Source: Roseibacillus sp.
GTDB taxonomy: Bacteria > Verrucomicrobiota > Verrucomicrobiia > Verrucomicrobiales > Akkermansiaceae
Assembly: GCA_028821775.1 (NCBI GenBank)
Contig: JAPKFB010000041.1
Coordinates: 1 to 43,811, forward strand
Reading direction: 5' to 3'
DNA length: 43,811 bases
The notes below the pieces were generated by a model that worked only from the letters and a program-made list of their open reading frames with translations, ran no database searches and was not told the origin of the DNA. Positions 36,046 to 43,811 of the stretch are shown here, piece by piece (position 1 is the stretch's first letter; the number at the start of each line of letters is the position of its first letter). The position numbers and the translations under genes are program-made.

Positions 36046-37113
36046 CTACAGCTCCAGGCTCAACTGCTCGACACTCTCAGGATCAGAAAACCTCACCCCG
36101 GCCCCGATCAGACGGACCGCCTTCCCGTTTCCTCGAGACCACGCTTCCGCGAGAAGCTCCCGATAGGCTTCGGAATCGAGAATCTCATCAACCGTAGGTG
36201 CGTCTGTTGTCCGGACTGCTCCACGCTCTGCGGTCGTTTGCGTGAAATCTGCAAACTTCAGCTTCACGACCAGCGCCTTGACCACTCGATCGGAATGCTT
36301 GGCAGCCACCGACTCTGCGACCCCTTTGCGCAGTCCTTCCATGATCCCGACTAGGGGGGAGAACTCAGCAATGTTTTCCCGCAAGGTCGTCTCACTGCTA
36401 ACCGACTTCCGAATCCGGTCCGGCCGGACGGCCCGCTCGTCGATCCCGCGACTCAGATCATAGAGCTCCACGCCCCACTTTCCGAATCGCTCCGCGAGCT
36501 CCATCTTGCTCAGACGCTGGAGATCTCCGCAGGTTCTCACCTCCAGTGCGGTCAATTTCTCCTCCATCTTGCGGCCCACGCCGAAAAGCCGTTTTACGGA
36601 CAAATGTTCGAGGAACTCTTCAACTTCTCCAGTAGCAATCTCAAATTGTCCGTTCGGTTTGTTCCAGTCACTTGCAATCTTGGCCAGGAGCTTGTTGGAA
36701 GCAATCCCCGCGGAGGCCGTCAACCCAGTTTCCTCTTCGATCAAGGACCGGATTCTCAGCGCAAGGGCGGCTCCCGTCTCATCCCGGTGGCTCACATCGA
36801 GGTAGGCCTCGTCCAATGAAAGCGGTTCCACCAACTCGCTGAAACGGTGAAAGATTTCCCGCACCTTGCAGGATTCGCCGCTGTAGACCTCAAAACGAGT
36901 CGGACGAATGATCAGTTGGGGGCACAACTCCAAGGCCTGAAAGGTTGGCATCGCGGAGTGACAACCAAATTTGCGCGCTTCGTAATTCGCGGTCGTGAGC
37001 ACTCCACGCCGCCGCCCACCGACCGCCACCGGCTTACCTCGAAGCGATGGATCATCCCGGACTTCGATCGCTGCGTAAAAGCAGTCCATGTCGATGTGCA
37101 GGATCTTGCGCAC
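36046..37113 (-). CDS. dinB: DNA polymerase IV (Y-family translesion polymerase)
   Basis: DinB copies past DNA damage with low fidelity and is recruited by the sliding clamp. The 355-residue protein has the palm motif ILHIDMDCFYAAIE, VLTTANYEARKFGCHSAMP, catalytic SLDEAYLDV, GIASNKLLAKIASD, and the helix-hairpin-helix stretch LFGVGRKMEEKL. The little-finger domain follows, and the C-terminus QLSLEL is a clamp-binding motif of the QLxLF type. It starts with GTG at 37113; the conserved HIDMDCF block eight codons in leaves no room for a later start. It follows the sensor kinase gene by 74 bases on the same strand. No LexA-type operator was recognised upstream. Confidence 0.96.
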   Translation of the reverse strand: MRKILHIDMDCFYAAIEVRDDPSLRGKPVAVGGRRRGVLTTANYEARKFGCHSAMPTFQALELCPQLIIRPTRFEVYSGESCKVREIFHRFSELVEPLSLDEAYLDVSHRDETGAALALRIRSLIEEETGLTASAGIASNKLLAKIASDWNKPNGQFEIATGEVEEFLEHLSVKRLFGVGRKMEEKLTALEVRTCGDLQRLSKMELAERFGKWGVELYDLSRGIDERAVRPDRIRKSVSSETTLRENIAEFSPLVGIMEGLRKGVAESVAAKHSDRVVKALVVKLKFADFTQTTAERGAVRTTDAPTVDEILDSEAYRELLAEAWSRGNGKAVRLIGAGVRFSDPESVEQLSLEL

Positions 37114-37187
37114 AGCCCAAGGTAGCGCTTCCCCGCGTCATCGCAATCCCGGTAAATCACTTTACTCCTCCACGGAAGGAGAAGTGG

Positions 37188-39233
37188 TCATCCCTTCTTC
37201 GCGATCGGAAGTTCGAGCACAAAGCAGGCTCCGCACCCGCGCTCGGAGTCAATCCGCAGCTCTCCGCCCAACTCCCGAGCAAGGCGTCGCGAGAGCGCAA
37301 GGCCCAACCCAACTCCGGGCTTCGAATGGGCCGCATCGCGAGCCGACTTGTGAAATGGACGAAAGAGCTTCTTCTCATCCGCCCGTGCGATACCGCCTCC
37401 CTCGTCGCAAACTTCAATCCGGGCTAAATGCCCCCCATTGATGGCCCGCAGATGGATGATGCGCTCACCCTCATCGGGCAAGCCGTACTTGCAGGCATTG
37501 TCCACCAGGTTGAACACGATCTGTTCGACTGCGGTGAGATCCGTCTCAACGCGCACCTGAGCGGCATCGGACATCGATTCGACTGCGAGCTCCGCCTCAT
37601 CCTTGCGTACCCGTTCCATCAGGCGCGGCTGCATCCTCTCGAGCAACGACGCAAGGGATACCTTCTGGTGCTCAGTTCGCGCACTACCTCGCTCCACCCG
37701 CGAGTATGCGAGAACGTTCTCCACCAAATGATTCAGGCGCTCGGCCTCCTGGCGCATGGTGGTGAGGTACTCCTTCTTCTTCTTTTCATCCTTCACCATC
37801 CCCTCTGCCAGCATGTCGGAGTATAGATGGAAGGTGGTGAGCGGAGTGCGCAGCTCGTGAGTCACGGAGGATACGAAGGTCGCCCGACGATCGCTGAGCT
37901 TCATCACGCCACGGACAAGCACCGCGGAAGCAAGCAATGCGAGCACAAGAGCAATCCAACCCACCATCAGAGAAATTCGTAGCGCCGACCAGCCGACGTT
38001 GGCCGCGACCGGAAGCTCTCCAGCCCTCAAGCGCCATGGCAAGGTCACCAGGGAAAGCGGGTCGTTTGAAAGCTCATCCAGCTTCACCTTGATCGTGCCG
38101 GGCAGTGAGCGTCCCGACATTTCCAGAATCGGTTCGAGACCAGCCGACGGCAACAAGTCCGATGCGGCCGAGAGAAGGTATTCAGACAACTTGTCGGCGC
38201 GTAGCCAGGCCCCTTGATAGCGCAGCTTCCCCGCGATCGCTACCTGCCTCACGATGAGGAGCTCCTCGGCGAGCCAGACCGGTTGAAAGGGAGTGACTTT
38301 CATCGGAAGCTCAACAATGTCATTGCCCAAATACTCCGCGCTGCCGGCATTCTCCTGAACAAGACCACTCTGTGCCACGGGCCCTTGATCAGAGCTCTGT
38401 TGCCGTTGAACCTCGTCGGCAATCTGTTGACTCTGGACTGGGCTCCCCTTGCGCAACTTTTGGCTCTGCTTGGGAATCGCCCGTTCGTAATTGTCATTCA
38501 AGACTTCGGCACGTTTAGATTTCTCAATGATTGCGACTTCCTGCTGATATTGTTTACCCCGCGTGATCGCCGCACGATTGTCTCCCCGCGCCTCCTTCAC
38601 CCAGGCCTCCTTCTGTTGAACCACGGAAGATTTCAGAATATTCCAACTGGTTCCCTCGCGACCCCAGATATCATTCACGGTCACGCAAGCAGTGCAAATC
38701 TCATCGAGCATGGTCTGGGAGCCCGTCTCAGAATGACTCGGCCGGGCGAGGAGCCTCCTGAGTGCATTTAAGTCATCGGACGCGGCATCGAGATACCTTG
38801 GCTTAATCCCGTTCCCCTCCGCAGAATCCCGCTCGTTTCCCGTGGGAACCTGCGGGGAGTCTACTTCGCGGGTGGCGGCATCGACCTCAAAGTGCAGGCG
38901 AACAAACTCTGGCAATTCAGGCAAGAGCGGCGAGGGCTGCACCACGATTCCCTTTCCAACCACTTGAAATTTGTTGGTGAACACATCCTCCGGCTCGAAG
39001 TAGGCTTTGAAGTGATGTGGCGGCCGTTGATTCTCGAGCACCAATAATCCGGATGCCGCGATATCCATCCGTGAAAGACTCAGGCGGATGCGCTCTTCGA
39101 GCTCCGCCGACGATTCAGCCAACGCTTGCCTCCCTTCAAGCACGAGGACCTTATTGGTCGACCACGCCATCGCTCCGATGATGAGGAGGGCGCAGAGGCC
39201 CAGCACTGCCCAGATGACCCACGAGCGATTCAT
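37188..39233 (-). CDS. Sensor histidine kinase with large extracytoplasmic domain
   Basis: This 681-residue membrane kinase partners the response regulator just upstream. An N-terminal helix (about 7-26) and a second helix (about 430-456) flank a roughly 400-residue extracytoplasmic domain of unrecognised family. That domain contains a Cys180-x2-Cys183 pair (ICTACV) and a Gln/Ser-rich stretch. There is no obvious HAMP domain; only about 10 residues separate the second helix from the HisKA helix. The phosphorylated His459 lies in SSVTHELRTPLTTF. The ATPase domain has the N-box NLVDNACKYG, G1 DEGGGIA, F-box LFRPFHK and G2 GVGLGLALSR, so it should be active. Its ATG shares one base with the regulator stop (TAATG), indicating translational coupling. 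Confidence 0.95.
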   Translation of the reverse strand: MNRSWVIWAVLGLCALLIIGAMAWSTNKVLVLEGRQALAESSAELEERIRLSLSRMDIAASGLLVLENQRPPHHFKAYFEPEDVFTNKFQVVGKGIVVQPSPLLPELPEFVRLHFEVDAATREVDSPQVPTGNERDSAEGNGIKPRYLDAASDDLNALRRLLARPSHSETGSQTMLDEICTACVTVNDIWGREGTSWNILKSSVVQQKEAWVKEARGDNRAAITRGKQYQQEVAIIEKSKRAEVLNDNYERAIPKQSQKLRKGSPVQSQQIADEVQRQQSSDQGPVAQSGLVQENAGSAEYLGNDIVELPMKVTPFQPVWLAEELLIVRQVAIAGKLRYQGAWLRADKLSEYLLSAASDLLPSAGLEPILEMSGRSLPGTIKVKLDELSNDPLSLVTLPWRLRAGELPVAANVGWSALRISLMVGWIALVLALLASAVLVRGVMKLSDRRATFVSSVTHELRTPLTTFHLYSDMLAEGMVKDEKKKKEYLTTMRQEAERLNHLVENVLAYSRVERGSARTEHQKVSLASLLERMQPRLMERVRKDEAELAVESMSDAAQVRVETDLTAVEQIVFNLVDNACKYGLPDEGERIIHLRAINGGHLARIEVCDEGGGIARADEKKLFRPFHKSARDAAHSKPGVGLGLALSRRLARELGGELRIDSERGCGACFVLELPIAKKG

Positions 39234-39913
39234 TAACTGGCGATCATATACCCTTTTCCGCGCACCGTGACCACTGCATTCTGGGAACGTAACTTCTGCC
39301 GCAAGTGCGCCACATGCATGTCCACCGTTCGCGTTTCGATGTTTTTGGGATCCAGCCCCCAGACCTGGAGCAAGAGCTCATCCCGCGTCACGGCCCGCCC
39401 GCACTGCGCCACAAGATAACGCAAGAGCTCAGCCTCCCGCTCAGATAGTTCTTCGCGTTCTCCATCATCAAAGCGAATTTCTCGTCTGGAAAAATCCACC
39501 AGTCCACCGGTGATCTCGTGAGTTTGCACTGCGGAGGGCCGCTCCGTACTCCGCCGCAGCACGGCGTCCACTCGAGCAAGAAGCTCTCGCACGCTGAACG
39601 GTTTCACCACATAGTCGTCGGCTCCCATCTTGAGGCCACGCACCCGATCGTTTTCTTCACCACGGGCGGAGAGAATAATCACCGGTTGCCCAGGGCGCTC
39701 CGCCTTGAGTGCTTCAAGAATGTCAAATCCACTACAATCCGGCAAAACCAGATCCAAGAGGAGCAGTTGGTAATTCGCTCGCAGAGCAGTCGCCCTTCCT
39801 GATTCCCCGTTAGGCTCAGAGAGCACGGCATAACCCGCAAATGTGAGGGCGTCAACAACCCCTTGTCGCACCGCGGCGTCATCTTCCACTACTAATATCG
39901 TTGGAGTTTCCAT
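39233..39913 (-). CDS. OmpR/PhoB-family response regulator
   Basis: This 226-residue DNA-binding regulator is phosphorylated by the adjacent kinase. The receiver domain has the acidic pocket VVEDD (residues 8-12), phospho-acceptor Asp54 in LLLLDLVLPD, and the conserved Lys in DDYVVKPFS. The winged-helix output domain has LSEREAELLRYLVAQCG, the RDELLLQVWG recognition region, and TVDMHVAHLRQKL. AAGGAG on the minus strand (39925-39930) lies 11 bases before the ATG. The stop overlaps the kinase start. The gene is 122 bp downstream of the VWA protein gene on the same strand. A short inverted repeat (acgcc 39940-39944, ggcgt 39951-39955) lies in its leader. Targets are unknown. Confidence 0.95.
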   Translation of the reverse strand: METPTILVVEDDAAVRQGVVDALTFAGYAVLSEPNGESGRATALRANYQLLLLDLVLPDCSGFDILEALKAERPGQPVIILSARGEENDRVRGLKMGADDYVVKPFSVRELLARVDAVLRRSTERPSAVQTHEITGGLVDFSRREIRFDDGEREELSEREAELLRYLVAQCGRAVTRDELLLQVWGLDPKNIETRTVDMHVAHLRQKLRSQNAVVTVRGKGYMIAS

Positions 39914-40035
39914 CTTGAATTGATCTCCTTGATAAGGGAACGCCGCCGCAGGCGTCTCTTAGTCTAAATTGTGAAACCGGACTGGCGCCGTGGAAACGCG
40001 CAAGCCCCCCACGACGCCACTTGATTGGGGAAGCG

Positions 40036-41259
40036 CTACCTCTTTTCGAACTTGTATCCCTTGGCCTCCGCCTGCTGACGGACCGTCTCAACCACCACTC
40101 GGTCGAGGGTACTGTCCTCACTCTCGCCCAACTCCTTGAGCTTGGCTTGGACGAAGACGGACCGTTCCTTGTTGAGTTCCTGGATCTTCTTCTGACACTC
40201 CCCGCGTTTGGTCCTCTTCTTGGCGACGTAGGATTTTCGTTCGTCGAGGGTCATCTTCTTCATTTCATCCGGAAGATCCGACTCCTTGACGCCTTCCCAC
40301 TTGAAGCCCTTCACCGTGCAGGCATCCACCAAGTCCCAATTGCCGTTAAAATAATTCGCACTCGCCTTGGTGCGCACGCGTGACTGAGCAGCATTCCCTT
40401 TGATCTTGAGGGCCTCTTCATCCTGAACTGTCTGGTTCTCGAGACGGGTTTGGCCACTCTTGCCAATCGGAACGTAGGTTCCATTCAGCGTTTGGTTTAG
40501 CTCGAGAATTTCTTTGTCCTGTGGAGCATCAACATGCACAACCGCCTTGTTGTGGTTGATGGTGAGAAACTTGCCATCGGCCAGCATCGCTCCGGATTTC
40601 CATCCCGTGTTGATCCCCACGTTCTCCGAGCCACAGTGGATCGTATTCACCATCACGCCCCTCGCGATCGCTCCTTTACAGGCTTGCGCCGGATCGATCG
40701 GCCCTTGGGTGAAGGGCTCGTTGCCTGCCACAAAGATCGCTTTGTAGGTGTCCGGCGAGGAATCCCATTTCAGATCGCCCACTGCGCGGGTGATCACCGC
40801 GCCACAGAACTCCGATCCTCCAACGGTGCGAAGGGACATGAGCTCCTGGCTAATTTTATCAAGATCACGAGTGAGGGGCTCGATCTGTCGAACCCAATGA
40901 TTCTCCGCCTTCAAACCATCGTTGCCGTATTCATAGAGAGCCACCTCAACGAAGGGCACCTTCCCGTTCTGCTTGGCGTCGATGAAGGTGTTCACGATGC
41001 TCCAGAGTTGCGACTTGGTCTGTTCGATCAAGCCACTCATGCTCCCACTTGTATCGAGGAGGATTGCCAGTTGCACTTTAGCCTGCGTCTCGCTGGGCTT
41101 CACTTTCTCTGCAGGGGTCGCTTCCGCGGGCTTGGCCTCCACAGGTTTAATCTTGGCTTCCCGGGCACTGATGCCGGGAAGGTCGGCCAACGCACTGGCT
41201 GCACCGAAGAGGGCGCCCGTTCCGCAGAGGACGACGCGCTTTAATGTTGTCAATTTCAT
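40036..41259 (-). CDS. Secreted von Willebrand factor A domain protein
   Basis: This 407-residue exported protein starts at ATG 41259, giving a signal peptide MKLTTLKRVVLCGTGALFGA...ALA. The frame extends to 41364, but that would overlap the upstream gene end and bury the signal peptide. A Lys/Pro/Ala/Glu-rich linker leads to a VWA domain (about 60-235) with the metal-ion-dependent adhesion site Asp-Thr-Ser-Gly-Ser-Met in LAILLDTSGSMSG, and the later stretches GGSEFCGAVITRAV and KAIFVAGNEPF. The C-terminal 150 residues are charged, with KKIQELNKERSVFVQAKL. VWA domains bind protein partners through a metal ion. It lies 79 bases downstream of the VIT-VWA gene on the same strand, so the pair is probably one operon. 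Confidence 0.92.
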   Translation of the reverse strand: MKLTTLKRVVLCGTGALFGAASALADLPGISAREAKIKPVEAKPAEATPAEKVKPSETQAKVQLAILLDTSGSMSGLIEQTKSQLWSIVNTFIDAKQNGKVPFVEVALYEYGNDGLKAENHWVRQIEPLTRDLDKISQELMSLRTVGGSEFCGAVITRAVGDLKWDSSPDTYKAIFVAGNEPFTQGPIDPAQACKGAIARGVMVNTIHCGSENVGINTGWKSGAMLADGKFLTINHNKAVVHVDAPQDKEILELNQTLNGTYVPIGKSGQTRLENQTVQDEEALKIKGNAAQSRVRTKASANYFNGNWDLVDACTVKGFKWEGVKESDLPDEMKKMTLDERKSYVAKKRTKRGECQKKIQELNKERSVFVQAKLKELGESEDSTLDRVVVETVRQQAEAKGYKFEKR

Positions 41260-41338
41260 GGTTAGTTCTTGGTTTGAGTTAAAAAATATCAACTGGTTCA
41301 GGGTTTGGTGTTTTTTCATATCGAATGAAGCTTGAGGA

Positions 41339-43597
41339 TTAGCGGACCCGATAGCGCACGCCATCGACGACCAGTTCGAGATTGTTTCCGAGCGAGAGAC
41401 AGCTTTGTCGCTGCTTCGCGACCAACTTGTCGACCAGCTGTTTGAATTCAGGACTATCGACGGAAATTTCCCTGACCGGGAGATTCGCAGCTCTCCCGAC
41501 CAGGGTCAGACTGGCGTCGACCCATTCCTTTCCTCGCTTGAAGAAGGCCATGTCGGCGCATTGCGCCACGTTCTTGACCTCTTCCACTTCCAACGCAGCG
41601 TTCACGTAGCCATTGGTGGGATTCAGGTTATTGGCCCCTTTCTGCGTCCATAGGTTGAGATCCTGGGTGACACTTCCCACTCCACTCCGCAACTTGAGGG
41701 CCTTCTCATCAAAATTGAAGGCGGCTCGCCGATTACGCTGTTCCTGCGGCCGGAACACTTCTCCGTCGAGCGCGAGAAAGGCGGTGTACTCCGTCAGAAT
41801 CCCATGCTCGGTCGAGAGTCTGACAATCTCGTCCACCAGTTCCTTCACCCGCGGGTCATTGCGATCAACATTGTCCCCACTAAGCCCTCCCAGGGCGGAA
41901 TCCGCTCCAAGATCGCGCAGCGCTTCCGTCAGAATCGCAATTTTTCTCATGGCCCAGAGACGCGGCACGAAGGGATGGCGGTTCTTCGCAGGCTTGAAGG
42001 TGAAGGTGAACTTCTTTCTCGCCCGCCCGTCGTCGCCGGTGAGGCGAAACTCCAGGGGTTCGCTACCACGATAGCGTCCGGTCACGATGATCTGATCATT
42101 CGCAAAGAAGTCGGGCAACTGATGGGGCACCATATCGCTGATACGATGGGGCACGGGGTTGCCTCCTTGATCGACCACCTTGATTTGCGGAAAACTGAGC
42201 ACCGGTCCGATCAATCGCCGAAAGACGGAGGCCACTTTCACTTCCACCTTCTCCTTGGGCAGGACATAGGTTGCGGTCGCGCGACTGTCGTCCGCGAGCC
42301 GCGAGAGGAGTGGGGTGTTGACGTCGACTCCAACTCCAAAAGTAAAGATCCGTCGATGATTCTTGTTGGCGTCGGAAGTATTCTCCCGAATGCGTTTCTC
42401 GGAAGTCTCTCCGATGGTCGGCAAGCCATCCGTCAGGAAGAGGACAATGGGAACCGTCCCTTTGCGCGCCGGTTGCGCAATCGCCCGCTGCAGCGCCCCA
42501 TTGATATTTGTCCCCCCGCTTACCCGAATACTCTGAATGAACTGACGCGCCCGGATGATACTGTCACGATTCATAACCACCGGTTGCTCCGCAAAAACCT
42601 CCACCGCTTCATTGTAGATCATCAAATTGAAGAATTCGCCCTCCTCGAGTCCCTCGATCACTTGCAGGGCCGCGGCCCTGGCCTGATCCAACTTCTCACC
42701 TGCCATACTTCCTGAACGATCCATCACCACCGTTACTTCCCGACTCAGCTTTGGAGCATGGTCGTCGCGCACGGGCGGTGCCATCAGGAGCAGGAAATGC
42801 CCGCTTTCTCCAGCCTCATCAGGATGAGTCAAAAACGACGCGACCGCCTCCTTCTTCTTCTTTCGGAGCACGGAAAGCCGAAACGGTCCTGGTGCAATCC
42901 GCCCTCCGAGTTTCAAGCGCATGCCCTTTCCCTTCTTTCGTGGAGATATGTCATGGCTTGGCGAGTAGGCCGTCGCGATACCACCCTTCAGAGCCCAGCT
43001 GACTTCGATGTTCCAGTTCACTCGGTAATCGAGCGACTCTGATCGTGGGAGAACGTAATCAATCCGGTCCACATCGGCGGGCAGAAGTTCTTCGTAAACG
43101 AGGCGAAGTTTGCATTCACTGAATGCGGGAATCGGAAAGACACTTGAGTTCACTGCACCATAACCGGCAAACTCCAGGATCGCAGGATCCTTGGAACGAG
43201 CCACGATCCGGTCGTAGACCTTGCGAGCCTCTTCCCTCGGTAGAATCTTGGCCTCGAATTCCGCCTTCGCGCCTTCTAAGACGAACGACTTGAGCACTGC
43301 GCCCGAGGGGACGGGCAAGAGGACTTGCCCCTCCTGTTGCCGACCAGCCGGATTGAAAAAGGTAACCGTTAGGGTCGTCTGGGCGATCTGCTCGTTGATG
43401 TGCACCGCCGCATTGATCGAGCGCACCTCCACCGGACCGATCGGTTGGGGAACAGGCATCGGACGAGGACGCACATGGGGCATCCAGTGATCGTGATGAT
43501 GGTGATGGGTGACCCCCTGCGCACCCACCGTCGGAATCCATACCAGGCTTCCGCCCCCCACCAGGACCGCATTACGGAGAAACATTGATCGCTTCAT
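41339..43597 (-). CDS. Secreted VIT and VWA domain protein (inter-alpha-trypsin-inhibitor heavy-chain-like)
   Basis: This 752-residue exported protein starts with ATG at 43597. The signal peptide is about 1-26 (FLRNAVLVGGGSLVWIPTVG). A natural His-rich stretch THHHHHDHW (about 30-38) follows. The VIT domain covers about 55-185 (QTTLTVTFFNPAGRQQEGQV, LPREEARKVYDRI, SVFPIPAFSECKLRLVYEE). The VWA domain covers about 285-465, with the adhesion site in VVMDRSGSMAGEKL, then VSGGTNINGALQRA and VLFLTDGLPTIGET. The rest is a bacterial VIT-VWA C-terminus with LSTEHGILTEYTAFLALD and QCADMAFFKRGKEWVDASL. VIT-VWA architecture is that of vertebrate inter-alpha-trypsin inhibitor heavy chains. The function in bacteria is unclear; extracytoplasmic protein binding is likely. 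Confidence 0.94.
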   Translation of the reverse strand: MKRSMFLRNAVLVGGGSLVWIPTVGAQGVTHHHHHDHWMPHVRPRPMPVPQPIGPVEVRSINAAVHINEQIAQTTLTVTFFNPAGRQQEGQVLLPVPSGAVLKSFVLEGAKAEFEAKILPREEARKVYDRIVARSKDPAILEFAGYGAVNSSVFPIPAFSECKLRLVYEELLPADVDRIDYVLPRSESLDYRVNWNIEVSWALKGGIATAYSPSHDISPRKKGKGMRLKLGGRIAPGPFRLSVLRKKKKEAVASFLTHPDEAGESGHFLLLMAPPVRDDHAPKLSREVTVVMDRSGSMAGEKLDQARAAALQVIEGLEEGEFFNLMIYNEAVEVFAEQPVVMNRDSIIRARQFIQSIRVSGGTNINGALQRAIAQPARKGTVPIVLFLTDGLPTIGETSEKRIRENTSDANKNHRRIFTFGVGVDVNTPLLSRLADDSRATATYVLPKEKVEVKVASVFRRLIGPVLSFPQIKVVDQGGNPVPHRISDMVPHQLPDFFANDQIIVTGRYRGSEPLEFRLTGDDGRARKKFTFTFKPAKNRHPFVPRLWAMRKIAILTEALRDLGADSALGGLSGDNVDRNDPRVKELVDEIVRLSTEHGILTEYTAFLALDGEVFRPQEQRNRRAAFNFDEKALKLRSGVGSVTQDLNLWTQKGANNLNPTNGYVNAALEVEEVKNVAQCADMAFFKRGKEWVDASLTLVGRAANLPVREISVDSPEFKQLVDKLVAKQRQSCLSLGNNLELVVDGVRYRVR

Positions 43598-43811
43598 AGA
43601 TTCACAAATTCGCTTTCTTGGTGAAGATATTACCCCTCAATCCTGCTGCGGTCTGTAAAGTGACCGTAAATTTTCGCCCCTGTAAATCCTGCCCCCTCCC
43701 CGCCCCATGGGCAGGCCGCCGAACCTGGAATACGGAAGCTCAGCCCCTTAGGGAAGATCGCCCGGTGAATGTACCTGTTGGATCCATCCCCGCGGTGATG
43801 ATATCACGCCC
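43598..43811. other. Upstream region of the VIT-VWA gene to window end
   Basis: This 214 bp stretch should hold the promoter of the VIT-VWA/VWA gene pair. I see no convincing promoter boxes, gene or RNA in it. A short inverted repeat, gtgat and atcac around 43795-43807, lies at the window edge and is probably chance. Confidence 0.35.

Noticed and set aside
37120..40041. Exact 15-bp inverted repeat (37120-37134 and 40027-40041) flanking the two-component genes
   Set aside because: For a 43.8 kb window about one such match per orientation is expected by chance; one copy overlaps a coding end, and no other mobile-element features are present.
43795..43807. Short inverted repeat gtgat-gat-atcac at the window end
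   Set aside because: Five-base arms are expected often by chance and there is no flanking context to interpret.

Overview
The window is a chromosomal segment of a Gram-negative bacterium, most likely Verrucomicrobiota (Verrucomicrobiales-like). Three things point there: large secreted proteins built from lamin-tail, CotH-kinase and chitobiase-C-terminal domains; a very large secreted alpha-2-macroglobulin with a TPR-like N-terminus; and KDO biosynthesis coupled to pyrG, as also seen in Chlamydiae. Base composition is moderately GC-rich, Shine-Dalgarno sequences are often missing, and several genes use GTG or TTG starts. The assignment rests on protein-family recognition, not on a marker-gene search.

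Layout. Positions 1-8461 hold three extracellular proteins: a partial discoidin-like/CHB_HEX_C protein cut by the window edge, a 1284-residue LTD/CotH protein, and a divergently transcribed LTD/CotH protein that ends in two copies of an ankyrin module. Positions 8712-12006 hold the replication core: dnaN, a strong terminator, dnaA, and an AT-rich gene-free stretch with DnaA-box-like 9-mers that is the best oriC candidate. To the right come a sodium:solute symporter (minus) and the plus-strand cluster kdsB-pyrG-nagZ. Next are a decayed EI24/CysZ-type gene, a proline-rich lipoprotein, gpmI, an orphan OppF-like ATPase and an SGNH hydrolase.

Positions 22664-26990 form a DNA-metabolism run: dnaX (with an altered zinc site), a membrane-anchored endonuclease/exonuclease/phosphatase-fold protein, and polX. 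A secreted coiled-coil/TPR protein follows and runs convergently, 7 bases apart, into a 2022-residue alpha-2-macroglobulin with a thioester motif. Beyond it are a DUF3820 protein, dinB, a PhoB-type response regulator with an overlapping sensor kinase, a VWA protein, and a VIT-VWA protein related to inter-alpha-trypsin-inhibitor heavy chains.

How they may work together. Left of the putative origin dnaA and dnaN are on the minus strand, and right of it most housekeeping genes are on the plus strand, as expected for leading-strand coding. pyrG makes CTP and kdsB uses CTP to activate KDO for lipopolysaccharide. The right end is rich in envelope proteins of the kind that act on or trap other proteins (A2M, VIT/VWA) beside a two-component system. 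A functional link there is inference only. No CRISPR array, prophage, intact insertion sequence, rRNA or tRNA was seen.
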